Assembly: GCA_905202255.1 (NCBI GenBank)
Contig: CAJKRH010000018.1
Location: 1-35,411, forward strand
DNA length: 35,411 bases
Reading direction: 5' to 3'
DNA from: an uncultured Ruminococcus sp.
Lineage (GTDB): Bacteria > Bacillota > Clostridia > Oscillospirales > CAG-272
The notes beneath the pieces were generated by a model. The model saw nothing but the letters and a program-made list of their open reading frames with translations. It did no database searches and was not told the origin of the DNA. The translations under genes and the position numbers were made by a program. Numbering within the stretch: position 1 is the stretch's first letter; the number at the start of each line of letters is the position of its first letter. Positions 28,770-35,411 of the stretch are shown here, piece after piece.

Positions 28770-30293
28770 ATGAAACTGAGCTACAAGAGAACGATTTTCA
28801 CAGGCTTTGCGTTTTTCCTGATATGCGCTTTCTGGCAGGCATATGACACGATAGTACCGAAGATACTCACCGATAAATTCGGCATGAATCAGACGCTTTC
28901 GGGCGCGATAATGGCACTGGACAATGTGCTGGCGCTATTCATGCTTCCGCTTTTCGGTTCGCTCTCCGATAAATCGAAATCGAAGCGCGGCAGGAGAACG
29001 CCTTTTATAATGACAGGTACGATAATCGCCTGCGCCGCTTTCATCTGCATGAGCATTGCCGACGGCATTCAGCTCCGCAATCTGAAAGCTATCTCTCCCG
29101 AAACGCCGAATTCACAGGAGGTGATATATCTCACAGAAATATCCGATATCAGAACGCCCGACGGCGAGAGCGTGAATATACGTGAGAAATTCACAAAAGA
29201 GGAATTTGCGGCGATATCCATGTACGATGAGAACGGAAATGTTTCCGCGGATTATACAAACTATGTTGTGCCCGCGCGCCGCGCCTGCGCACATAAGCTG
29301 ACCATGGCAAATCCCTCGGCGCTTATCATGTTCATAGCGGCACTGCTTGTGACGCTTATCGCAATGTCGACTTTCCGTTCGCCCGCGGTGGCGCTGATGC
29401 CGGATGTGACGGTAAAACCCTTGCGCTCCAAAGCAAATGCCGTGATAAATCTGATGGGCGCGCTCGGCGGCGTCATAGTCCTTGCGCTCGGTATTGTTTT
29501 CGGCACGGGCAGAAGCGAAAACGCGATGATGGGCTATCTCCCGTTTTTCTGTGTTATCGCGGGGATAATGCTCGTTTCGCTCGCGGTATTCCGACTGACG
29601 GTAAAAGAGCCGGAGTGGGCGGCGCAGGCTCACGATGAGAGTCTGCGTCTCGGCATAGAAAACGAAGCGGACGATGAGGCGGCGATGAGCGGCTCGCGCA
29701 AGCTGACGAAATCGCAGCTTGCCTCGCTGATACTTATACTCGCATCCGTTGCGCTCTGGTATATGGGCTACAATGCGGTCATGAGCAAATATTCGCTCTA
29801 TGCCTCAGCTATACTTGGGCTTGACTACAATACCACGCTCATGATAGCGACGGGTGTCGCCGTTGTTTCATATATTCCGATAGGCTTCATCTCGTCGAAA
29901 TTCGGCAGGAAGAAAACGATAATGGCAGGCGTGCTCCTGCTCGGCACGGCTTTCTTTGCCGCATCTTTTATGAGAAGCGGCTCCTCCATGCTTGTGATGA
30001 ACATTCTTTTCGGCATGGCGGGCATCGGCTGGGCGGCGATAAATGTAAATTCATACCCGATGGTAGCCGAGCTTTCAAGCGGAAGCGATGTCGGCAAATA
30101 TACGGGCTTCTACTATACGGCAAGCATGGCGGCGCAGATAGTGACACCGATACTCAGCGGCTTTTTCATGGATATAAAAATGACATCGCTTTTCATCTAT
30201 GCCACGGTATTCGTCGCACTTGCATTTGTGACCATGGCTTTCGTGCGCCACGGCGACAGCATACCTGATAAGAAAGCGGAGGAGAAAAAATGA
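28770..30293 (+). CDS. MFS transporter (SLC45/GPH-like)
   Basis: A 507-residue, 12-helix major facilitator with the loop 2-3 motif GSLSDKSKSKRGRRT (63-77), characteristic of the SLC45/GPH sugar-cation symporter branch. A hydrophilic insert at about 105-180 sits between helices 3 and 4, longer than usual. A solute, perhaps a sugar or glycoside, is imported or exported; the substrate cannot be read. AAGGAG lies before the ATG. Its end overlaps the GDPD gene by 4 bp (ATGA), so the two are translationally coupled. Confidence 0.9.
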   Translation: MKLSYKRTIFTGFAFFLICAFWQAYDTIVPKILTDKFGMNQTLSGAIMALDNVLALFMLPLFGSLSDKSKSKRGRRTPFIMTGTIIACAAFICMSIADGIQLRNLKAISPETPNSQEVIYLTEISDIRTPDGESVNIREKFTKEEFAAISMYDENGNVSADYTNYVVPARRACAHKLTMANPSALIMFIAALLVTLIAMSTFRSPAVALMPDVTVKPLRSKANAVINLMGALGGVIVLALGIVFGTGRSENAMMGYLPFFCVIAGIMLVSLAVFRLTVKEPEWAAQAHDESLRLGIENEADDEAAMSGSRKLTKSQLASLILILASVALWYMGYNAVMSKYSLYASAILGLDYNTTLMIATGVAVVSYIPIGFISSKFGRKKTIMAGVLLLGTAFFAASFMRSGSSMLVMNILFGMAGIGWAAINVNSYPMVAELSSGSDVGKYTGFYYTASMAAQIVTPILSGFFMDIKMTSLFIYATVFVALAFVTMAFVRHGDSIPDKKAEEKK

Positions 30294-31102
30294 TTATTTC
30301 GATAATACTCGGCTCTCTTCTGCTGATACTCTGCATATATATTTTTCTGATATCGCCGAGCTGGAGCGCGGGCAGAGCCTTTGATTTCTTTGAGAAAAAC
30401 AGGTATTTTGCCCATCGCGGACTGCATGGCGACGGCATCCCCGAAAATTCGCTTGCGGCTTTTCGCCGCGCATGCGAAGCCGGCTACGGAATAGAGCTGG
30501 ATGTTCACCTCACGGCGGATGAAAAGCTTGTTGTTTTCCATGACGATACGCTCACCCGCATGTGCGGCACGGACGGCACGCCGGAGGAAAAGACGCTCGC
30601 CGAGCTTCAGGAGCTTTCGCTTGCGGGAACGGACGAGCGCATCCCGAGCTTTGACGAGGTGCTGGCACTTGTTTCCGGCAGAGTGCCGCTCATAGTCGAG
30701 CTGAAGGGCAGAAGTACAAAGGATATGCGCATCTGCAAAGCCGTATCCGAGAGGATGAAAAGCTACGGCGGCAACTGGTGCATGGAGGCTTTCAATCCGT
30801 TTTATGTGCGTTGGTTCCGCAAAAACGACAGGAGCATTGTACGCGGTCAGCTCTCATGCAGGATGAAAGGAGGGGACGGAACGGGAAACGCCGCACAGGA
30901 TTTCATCCTGCGCAATCTCCTGCTTTCGTTTCTCGCGCGTCCGCATTTTATCGCATATTCCGTTGCCGACAGGAAAAGCTTTGCTCTGCATGCGGCAAAG
31001 CTCTGCGGCGGTTGCCCTGTGGGCTGGACGGTGCGAAGCGATGAAGAAATGGAAAAGGCGTGCGGTTTCAATGCCTTTATATTTGAAAAGATAAGACCTT
31101 AA
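30290..31102 (+). CDS. Glycerophosphodiester phosphodiesterase, membrane-anchored
   Basis: GDPD enzymes release glycerol-3-phosphate from deacylated phospholipids or related diesters. The 270-residue protein has an N-terminal hydrophobic helix (1-22), then the GDPD barrel with AHRGLHGDGIPENS (H42, R43, E52, N53), ELDVH (E69, D71) and the HDD motif (H84). The catalytic histidines and metal ligands are present. The helix may be an anchor leaving the enzyme outside or at the inner face; topology is not certain. Coupling to the MFS gene suggests uptake of a product or substrate. Confidence 0.93.
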   Translation: MIISIILGSLLLILCIYIFLISPSWSAGRAFDFFEKNRYFAHRGLHGDGIPENSLAAFRRACEAGYGIELDVHLTADEKLVVFHDDTLTRMCGTDGTPEEKTLAELQELSLAGTDERIPSFDEVLALVSGRVPLIVELKGRSTKDMRICKAVSERMKSYGGNWCMEAFNPFYVRWFRKNDRSIVRGQLSCRMKGGDGTGNAAQDFILRNLLLSFLARPHFIAYSVADRKSFALHAAKLCGGCPVGWTVRSDEEMEKACGFNAFIFEKIRP

Positions 31103-31117
31103 AAGGAGGAAAAATAA

Positions 31118-31591
31118 ATGTTTGAAAATCAATATGTGGAATGCACTCTGCCGAAGAAAAAGAGCATAGCCCTGATAGCGCATGACAACAAAAAGGCGGA
31201 GATAATAGACTGGTGCATGAAAAACAAAGCGATACTGGAGCATCACAATCTCTGTGGAACGGGAACAACCGCGCGCATGATAGCGGACAGGACAGGGCTT
31301 TCCATCCGCGGTTTCAACAGCGGTCCTCTCGGAGGAGACCAGCAGATAGGCGCGAGAATAGCCGAGGGAGATATAGACCTCGTGGTATTCTTTTCCGACC
31401 CGCTGACGGCACAGCCGCATGACCCCGATGTGAAGGCACTGCTCCGCATAGCGCAGGTCTACGATATTCCGATGGCAAATAACCGTGCAACGGCGGATTT
31501 CATCATATCGAGTCCGCTCATGGAAGCCGAATACAGCAGAATGTTGCTGAATTTCAAGCATAATATAGATATGCGTGCGCAGACGCTATGA
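31118..31591 (+). CDS. mgsA: Methylglyoxal synthase
   Basis: MgsA converts dihydroxyacetone phosphate to methylglyoxal and phosphate, a glycolytic bypass used when phosphate is short or sugar phosphates accumulate. The 157-residue protein has the phosphate-binding block LIAHDNKKAE (19-28), GTGTT (47-51), the catalytic aspartate in SGPLGGDQQIG (D74), and FFSDPLTAQPHDPD (D94, H101). All conserved active-site residues are present. AGGAGG precedes the ATG. It overlaps the next gene by 4 bp and follows GDPD, whose glycerol-3-phosphate can feed DHAP, so the operon may link lipid turnover to the bypass. Confidence 0.97.
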   Translation: MFENQYVECTLPKKKSIALIAHDNKKAEIIDWCMKNKAILEHHNLCGTGTTARMIADRTGLSIRGFNSGPLGGDQQIGARIAEGDIDLVVFFSDPLTAQPHDPDVKALLRIAQVYDIPMANNRATADFIISSPLMEAEYSRMLLNFKHNIDMRAQTL

Positions 31592-32190
31592 AAAAGAAAA
31601 AATACTTAACCATAGCCATGATAGTGCTTGCCGTACTGGCTCTTCTCGTGCTTTTGCCGCCGGCGGGGATATTCCTCGAAACAAACGGAATGGTATACAG
31701 CGCCGATGATACGCCCGAGGGCTATGAATACGCCATAGTGCTCGGTGCCTCGGTAGTAAACGGCAGGCTGTCGCATATGCTCGAGGACAGGATGAAAACC
31801 GCCGTATCGCTCTATAAAAGCGGCAAGGTAAGCAAGCTTCTCCTCTCGGGCGACTATCAGAGCGACGACTACAACGAAGTCGGCGCAATGCGGCGATATG
31901 CACTCGAAAGCGGAATTCCCGATGAGGATATCCTTCTCGATTACAGCGGATTTTCCACATACGAGACGGTCTCCCGCGCAAAGAAGCTTTTCGGCATAGA
32001 CCGAGCCGTCATCGTCACGCAGAGATATCATCTCTACCGCGCACTCCATATAGCGCGCAGCTTCGGCATGGACGCCGTCGGTGCGGATGCGGCTCTGCGC
32101 GGCTATCGCGGGCAGACATTCCGCAATATGCGCGAGATCCTCGCGCTGGATAAAGACTTTTTACTTTGTATATTTGATTTCGGAGGTTAA
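31588..32190 (+). CDS. SanA/YdcF-like (DUF218) membrane-anchored protein
   Basis: The 200-residue protein has an N-terminal membrane helix (about 5-27), then a DUF218 domain: YAIVLGASVVNGRLS (about 49-63), a KLLLSGD strand-turn (about 88-94), STYET (about 128-132) and VIVTQRYHLYRALHIAR. The order and length resemble SanA/ElyC-type proteins linked to envelope barrier function and vancomycin sensitivity in E. coli, though the mechanism is not known. The start codon is inside the end of mgsA (ATGA). The yccF-like gene begins 4 bp after its stop. Confidence 0.9.
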   Translation: MKKKKYLTIAMIVLAVLALLVLLPPAGIFLETNGMVYSADDTPEGYEYAIVLGASVVNGRLSHMLEDRMKTAVSLYKSGKVSKLLLSGDYQSDDYNEVGAMRRYALESGIPDEDILLDYSGFSTYETVSRAKKLFGIDRAVIVTQRYHLYRALHIARSFGMDAVGADAALRGYRGQTFRNMREILALDKDFLLCIFDFGG

Positions 32191-32194
32191 TTTT

Positions 32195-32551
32195 ATGAAA
32201 ACAATAGGCAATATAATATGGTTTCTTCTCATAGGAATCGAATCGGCACTCGGCTGGTGGCTCATGGGGCTGATTCTGTGTATCACGATAATCGGCATAC
32301 CCTTCGGCACGCAGTGCTTTAAGATAGGCACGGCATGTCTCACGCCCGTCGGCAAAATAATGGACACGAATTTTGATGCTCATCCGATAGCCAATATCCT
32401 CTGGCTCATATTCTTCGGCTGGGAGGCGGCTCTCTCTTATCTTGTGCTGGGCGTAATCTTCTGCATCACGATAATCGGTATTCCCTTTGGCAAGCAGTGC
32501 TTCAAGCTCATGAAAATAGCGCTTCTTCCTTTCGGAGCGCGCGTCAGCTGA
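32195..32551 (+). CDS. YccF-domain inner-membrane protein
   Basis: The 118-residue protein is an internal duplication: two copies of a hydrophobic unit ending in LILCITIIGIPFGTQCFK and VIFCITIIGIPFGKQCFK, the signature of YccF. The ATG at 32195 is preceded by CGGAGG (32181-32186). A longer in-frame reading from 32081 would run back through the previous gene and is rejected. Function unknown. Last gene of the trmK run; a strong terminator follows. Confidence 0.93.
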   Translation: MKTIGNIIWFLLIGIESALGWWLMGLILCITIIGIPFGTQCFKIGTACLTPVGKIMDTNFDAHPIANILWLIFFGWEAALSYLVLGVIFCITIIGIPFGKQCFKLMKIALLPFGARVS

Positions 32552-32558
32552 AAAATTT

Positions 32559-32601
32559 TCTCCGTAAAACGGCAAAAATCGCCTTTTACGGAGATTTTTT
32601 T
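32559..32601 (+). terminator. Terminator of the trmK-yccF gene run
   Basis: TCTCCGTAAAA (32559-32569) pairs with TTTTACGGAGA (32584-32594), with an inner CGGC/GCC pairing, followed by TTTTTTT. Confidence 0.9.
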
Positions 32602-32622
32602 GAAAAAACTACACAAAATATA

Positions 32623-32651
32623 TAGACATTTTCAGTGAATTGTGCTATAAT
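32623..32651 (+). promoter_or_regulatory. Extended -10 promoter of the typA operon
   Basis: TAGACA (32623-32628), a 17-bp spacer ending TGC, and TATAAT (32646-32651). Transcription would begin near 32658, which decides against a typA start at 32660. Confidence 0.8.
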
Positions 32652-32701
32652 AACCATTTGTGAAAATCATGAAAATTTTAAATAAAGGCAGGATAGAAAC
32701 C

Positions 32702-34537
32702 GTGATAAGAAATGACCTTCGAAATGTGGCGATAATTGCTCATGTCGACCACGGCAAGACAACGCTCGTAGATGAAATGCTCCGTCAGGGCGGCATTTAC
32801 AGAGAAAATCAGGCGACAGAGGAGCGCGTTATGGACTCCAACGCTCTGGAGCGCGAACGCGGCATCACAATACTCGCAAAGAACACAGCCGTTCACTACA
32901 ACGGCGTGAAGATAAACATAGTCGACACACCCGGACACGCGGACTTCAGCGGCGAGGTTGAACGCATACTGAAAATGGTAAACGGCGTTATTCTTCTCGT
33001 TGACGCGGCAGAGGGACCCATGCCGCAGACGCGCTTTGTGCTTCAGCGTGCGCTTGAACTCGGTCATCCCGTCATCGTAGTCGTAAACAAGATAGACCGC
33101 CCCGATGCCCGTCTCGACGAGGTCGGCGATGAGATACTGGAGCTTCTGCTCGAGCTGAATGCTTCCGATGAACAGCTCGACGGACCTGTGCTCTGGTGCT
33201 CGGGCAGAGCGGGCACGGCTTCCTTCTCTCCCTATGAGCCGGGCAAAGACCTGAAGCCGCTTTTCGATACGATACTTGATTATATCCCCGCGCCGGAGGG
33301 CGACGAAAACGGACCTCTCCAGCTGCTCGTTTCCTCTATCGACTACAATGATTATGTCGGCAGAATAGGCATAGGCAGAATAGAGCGCGGCGTTATCCGC
33401 CAGAATCAGGAAGCCATGATATGCAATTATCATGACAAGGAGAATCCGCCCAAGAAAACCAAGATAGTCAGCATCAGCCAGATAGACGGTCTGCGCCGCA
33501 TTCCCGTTACCGAGGCGAAGGTAGGCGATATCATCTGCTTCTCCGGCGCGGAAAACATCACGATAGGCGATACGGTGACATCCGTCGACTGTCCCGAGCC
33601 GCTCGAATTTGTCAAGGTGAGCGAGCCGACGATAGAAATGACCTTCTCCGTAAACGACAGCCCGTTTGCAGGCAAGGAGGGCAAATATGTCACCTCCCGT
33701 CAGCTCCGCGAGCGTCTCTATAAGGAACTGCTCAAGGATGTTTCGCTCCGCGTTTCCGACGGCGAGACAACAGACTGCTTCAAGGTTGCCGGCAGAGGCG
33801 AAATGCACCTCTCCATACTTATAGAAACAATGCGCCGCGAGGGCTTTGAGCTTTGCGTTTCCACGCCGCGCGTGCTCTATCACGAGATCGACGGTGTGCG
33901 CTGTGAGCCGATGGAGCGCGTGGAGATAGATGTCCCCGAGGACAGCTGCGGTGCTGTCATGGAAAAGCTCGGTGCGCGCAAGGGCGAGCTTGTCAATATG
34001 GCTCCCGTAGGCAGCAGAATGAGACTCGAATATGTCATTCCTTCGAGATGCCTTTTCGGCTACAGAAGCGAATTTCTCACAGATACACGCGGCGAGGGCA
34101 CGATGAACTCCGTTTTTGACGGATATCAGCCTTATAAGGGCGATATCACACGCCGCTTCACAGGTTCGCTTGTGGCGAGCGAAGCGGGCGAATCCACATC
34201 CTACGGCGTTTTCAATGCGCAGGACAGAGGCGTTATGTTCATCAGCAATCAGTGCCCTGTTTATGAGGGTATGATCGTCGGCGAAAACCCGAAGTCGGGC
34301 GATATCGCTGTAAATGTCTGCAAGAATAAGCACCTGACGGCTATAAGAAGCTCGGGCGCCGACGAAGCGCTCCGCCTCGTTCCGCCGAGAATAATGAGCC
34401 TTGAAGAGGCTATAGAATTTATCGCGGATGATGAGCTTATCGAGGTCACGCCGAAAAGCATCCGCCTGCGCAAGCGCATTCTTTCAAACGATATGCGTTA
34501 TAAGCTCGCAGGCAAGATAAAGAAGGGCGAGATATAA
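32702..34537 (+). CDS. typA: Ribosome-associated GTPase TypA/BipA
   Basis: TypA binds ribosomes and assists 50S assembly or translation under stress and low temperature. The protein has the P-loop AHVDHGKTT (residues 13-21), RGITI (effector loop), DTPGHADF, NKIDRPDA and the EF-G-like domains III, V plus the TypA-specific C-terminal domain with RRFTGSLVASEAGES. I start it at GTG 32702, preceded by GCAGGATAG. This gives 611 residues, close to the usual ~610, and a leader of about 44 nt. An in-frame GTG at 32660 and ATG at 32669 lie at or just after the predicted transcription start. tcdA follows with a 1-bp overlap. Confidence 0.95.
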   Translation: MIRNDLRNVAIIAHVDHGKTTLVDEMLRQGGIYRENQATEERVMDSNALERERGITILAKNTAVHYNGVKINIVDTPGHADFSGEVERILKMVNGVILLVDAAEGPMPQTRFVLQRALELGHPVIVVVNKIDRPDARLDEVGDEILELLLELNASDEQLDGPVLWCSGRAGTASFSPYEPGKDLKPLFDTILDYIPAPEGDENGPLQLLVSSIDYNDYVGRIGIGRIERGVIRQNQEAMICNYHDKENPPKKTKIVSISQIDGLRRIPVTEAKVGDIICFSGAENITIGDTVTSVDCPEPLEFVKVSEPTIEMTFSVNDSPFAGKEGKYVTSRQLRERLYKELLKDVSLRVSDGETTDCFKVAGRGEMHLSILIETMRREGFELCVSTPRVLYHEIDGVRCEPMERVEIDVPEDSCGAVMEKLGARKGELVNMAPVGSRMRLEYVIPSRCLFGYRSEFLTDTRGEGTMNSVFDGYQPYKGDITRRFTGSLVASEAGESTSYGVFNAQDRGVMFISNQCPVYEGMIVGENPKSGDIAVNVCKNKHLTAIRSSGADEALRLVPPRIMSLEEAIEFIADDELIEVTPKSIRLRKRILSNDMRYKLAGKIKKGEI

Positions 34538-35262
34538 TGGACGAGCGCCGCATAAGAGAGGCTTATCTCATAGGTGACAATGCGCTTGAAAAGCTGAAAA
34601 ACGCGCGTGTTGCGCTTTTCGGCATAGGCGGTGTCGGTTCGTTCTGCGCGGAAGCGCTTGTGCGCATGGGCGTGGGGCATATCACATTTGTGGATAACGA
34701 TACCGTTTCGGTTTCGAATCTCAATCGCCAGCTTGTCGCGCTTTCATCTACGATAGGCGAGATGAAAACCGAGGTTATGAAGCGCCGTGCGCTCGACATC
34801 GACCCGAATGCCGACATCGAAGTGCGCAATATGTTTTATCTGCCGGAAACGGCGGAAAGCTTTGATATATCGCGCTTTGACTGCATCGTCGATGCGATAG
34901 ATACCGTTTCGGCAAAATTTGAGTTGATAAGACGCGCGAATGAAGCGGGAATACCGATAGTCAGCTGTATGGGAACGGGTAATAAGCTCCATCCCGAGAT
35001 GCTGGAGATAACGGATATTTACAAAACCTCCGTATGCCCGCTTGCCAAGGTTATGCGAGGTAAGCTGAGAGCGGCGGGGATAAAAAAGCTCCGCGTGGTC
35101 TATTCTAAGGAAGAGCCGCGAAAGCCGCATGCCGACTATGAAGGGAAGATAGAGCTTCCCGAGAATAAAAGGCAGGTGCCGGGGAGCATATCTTTTGTGC
35201 CGCCGACGGCAGGCATGCTCCTTGCGAGCGAGGTCTTTCACATACTGACAGGAACAAAATAA
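34537..35262 (+). CDS. tcdA: tRNA threonylcarbamoyladenosine dehydratase TcdA (CsdL/YgdL)
   Basis: TcdA is an E1-like enzyme that uses ATP to cyclise t6A37 of tRNA to the hydantoin form ct6A. The 241-residue protein shows the ATP-binding GIGGVGS (29-35), VDNDTVSVSNLNRQ (52-65, with the arginine finger R64), DAIDTVSAK (about 119-127), and the C-terminal VPGSISFVPPTAGMLLAS typical of CsdL rather than MoeB/ThiF. It overlaps the typA stop by one base (TAATG). In both genes the products act on the translation machinery. Confidence 0.94.
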   Translation: MDERRIREAYLIGDNALEKLKNARVALFGIGGVGSFCAEALVRMGVGHITFVDNDTVSVSNLNRQLVALSSTIGEMKTEVMKRRALDIDPNADIEVRNMFYLPETAESFDISRFDCIVDAIDTVSAKFELIRRANEAGIPIVSCMGTGNKLHPEMLEITDIYKTSVCPLAKVMRGKLRAAGIKKLRVVYSKEEPRKPHADYEGKIELPENKRQVPGSISFVPPTAGMLLASEVFHILTGTK

Positions 35263-35266
35263 TATG

Positions 35267-35302
35267 AAAAGCGGTTGTCGCTGTGGCGGCAACCGCTTTT
35301 TT
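35267..35302 (+). terminator. Terminator of the typA-tcdA operon
   Basis: AAAAGCGGTTG (35267-35277) pairs with CAACCGCTTTT (35290-35300), followed by further T residues, 4 bp after the tcdA stop. Confidence 0.88.
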
Positions 35303-35329
35303 GCATGGTGAGGTACTTTTATGCCCATT

Positions 35330-35381
35330 AAAGTTTTCGCCCGCCACACAAAAGTTTTCGTGCACCTTTTTCAAAAGGTGC
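35330..35381. repeat. Double AAAGTTTTCG motif with a 9-bp hairpin
   Basis: AAAGTTTTCG occurs at 35330-35339 and 35351-35360, 21 bp apart, then GCACCTTTT (35362-35370) pairs with AAAAGGTGC (35373-35381). No ORF. TTGACA at 35396-35401, at the window's end, could be the -35 of a promoter for a gene outside the window. Confidence 0.55.
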
Positions 35382-35411
35382 CGCATTCAAGGGGATTGAC
35401 ACATATGCGAA

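Noticed and set aside
32678..34333. 551-residue minus-strand ORF opposite typA
   Set aside because: Antisense shadow caused by codon bias; typA is unmistakable on the plus strand.

Overview
The window looks like chromosomal DNA of a low-to-mid GC, Gram-positive Clostridia-type bacterium, probably a gut Oscillospirales/Ruminococcaceae relative. This is inferred from gene content: a long-form HPF, the YmfF/YmfH-type M16 pair, Lgt, YfhO, PepV, the TrmK-Nif3 pair, and lipoproteins with threonine-rich linkers. Promoters are mostly textbook sigma-A boxes with 17-bp spacers. I see no prophage, integrase, transposase, CRISPR array or rRNA. Most of the window is dense core-genome gene clusters.

Layout. 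1-521: hairpin-rich non-coding DNA and the hpf leader. 522-1046: hpf. 1176-2594 (minus): NfeD and an SPFH/band-7 protein, a membrane-microdomain operon. 2757-6690 (plus): catalytically dead and active M16 peptidases, then lgt with a long acidic tail. 6765-9854 (minus): a large YfhO-type membrane protein. 10076-11909 (plus): a VanY-type carboxypeptidase closely followed by a three-cysteine DUF5131 protein. 11910-12632: non-coding repeat block. 12647-15020 (minus): ABC ATPase, ABC permease and CDP-alcohol phosphatidyltransferase. 15159-15746 (minus): zinc-ribbon membrane protein. 16008-16099 (minus): tRNA-Ser(GGA). 16405-18645 (plus): secreted metallophosphoesterase-LamG lipoprotein. 18646-19170: second repeat block. 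19252-21487 (plus): PII-like protein, CPA2 antiporter, CmpB-like membrane protein. 21584-23582 (plus): phosphoribosyltransferase and PepV. 23649-24041 (minus): small zinc-ribbon membrane protein. 24042-24567: duplicated non-coding element. 24568-26640 (minus): EF-G-like GTPase. 26956-32551 (plus): DUF1858 protein, then a tightly packed run trmK, nif3-like, MFS transporter, GDPD, mgsA, SanA/YdcF-like, yccF-like. 32702-35262 (plus): typA and tcdA. 35303-35411: the start of another repeat element.

Functional themes. Several units act at the envelope: lipoprotein maturation, peptidoglycan trimming, phospholipid and lipoteichoic-acid chemistry, SPFH/NfeD, and surface lipoproteins. Others act in translation and tRNA modification: HPF, TypA, EF-G-like, TrmK, TcdA, tRNA-Ser.

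The most unusual material is non-coding. Two three-copy arrays about 6.5 kb apart share an exact 49-bp period and a conserved core. Their variable halves are unrelated in sequence, yet each folds into a hairpin capped by the same GCTTCGC apex. A third, solitary, inverted module has a third unrelated stem with the same apex. Retained pairing with changed sequence points to selection on structure. Each array block also lies between two copies of one terminator-like hairpin. I could not run searches, so novelty of this family is unproven.
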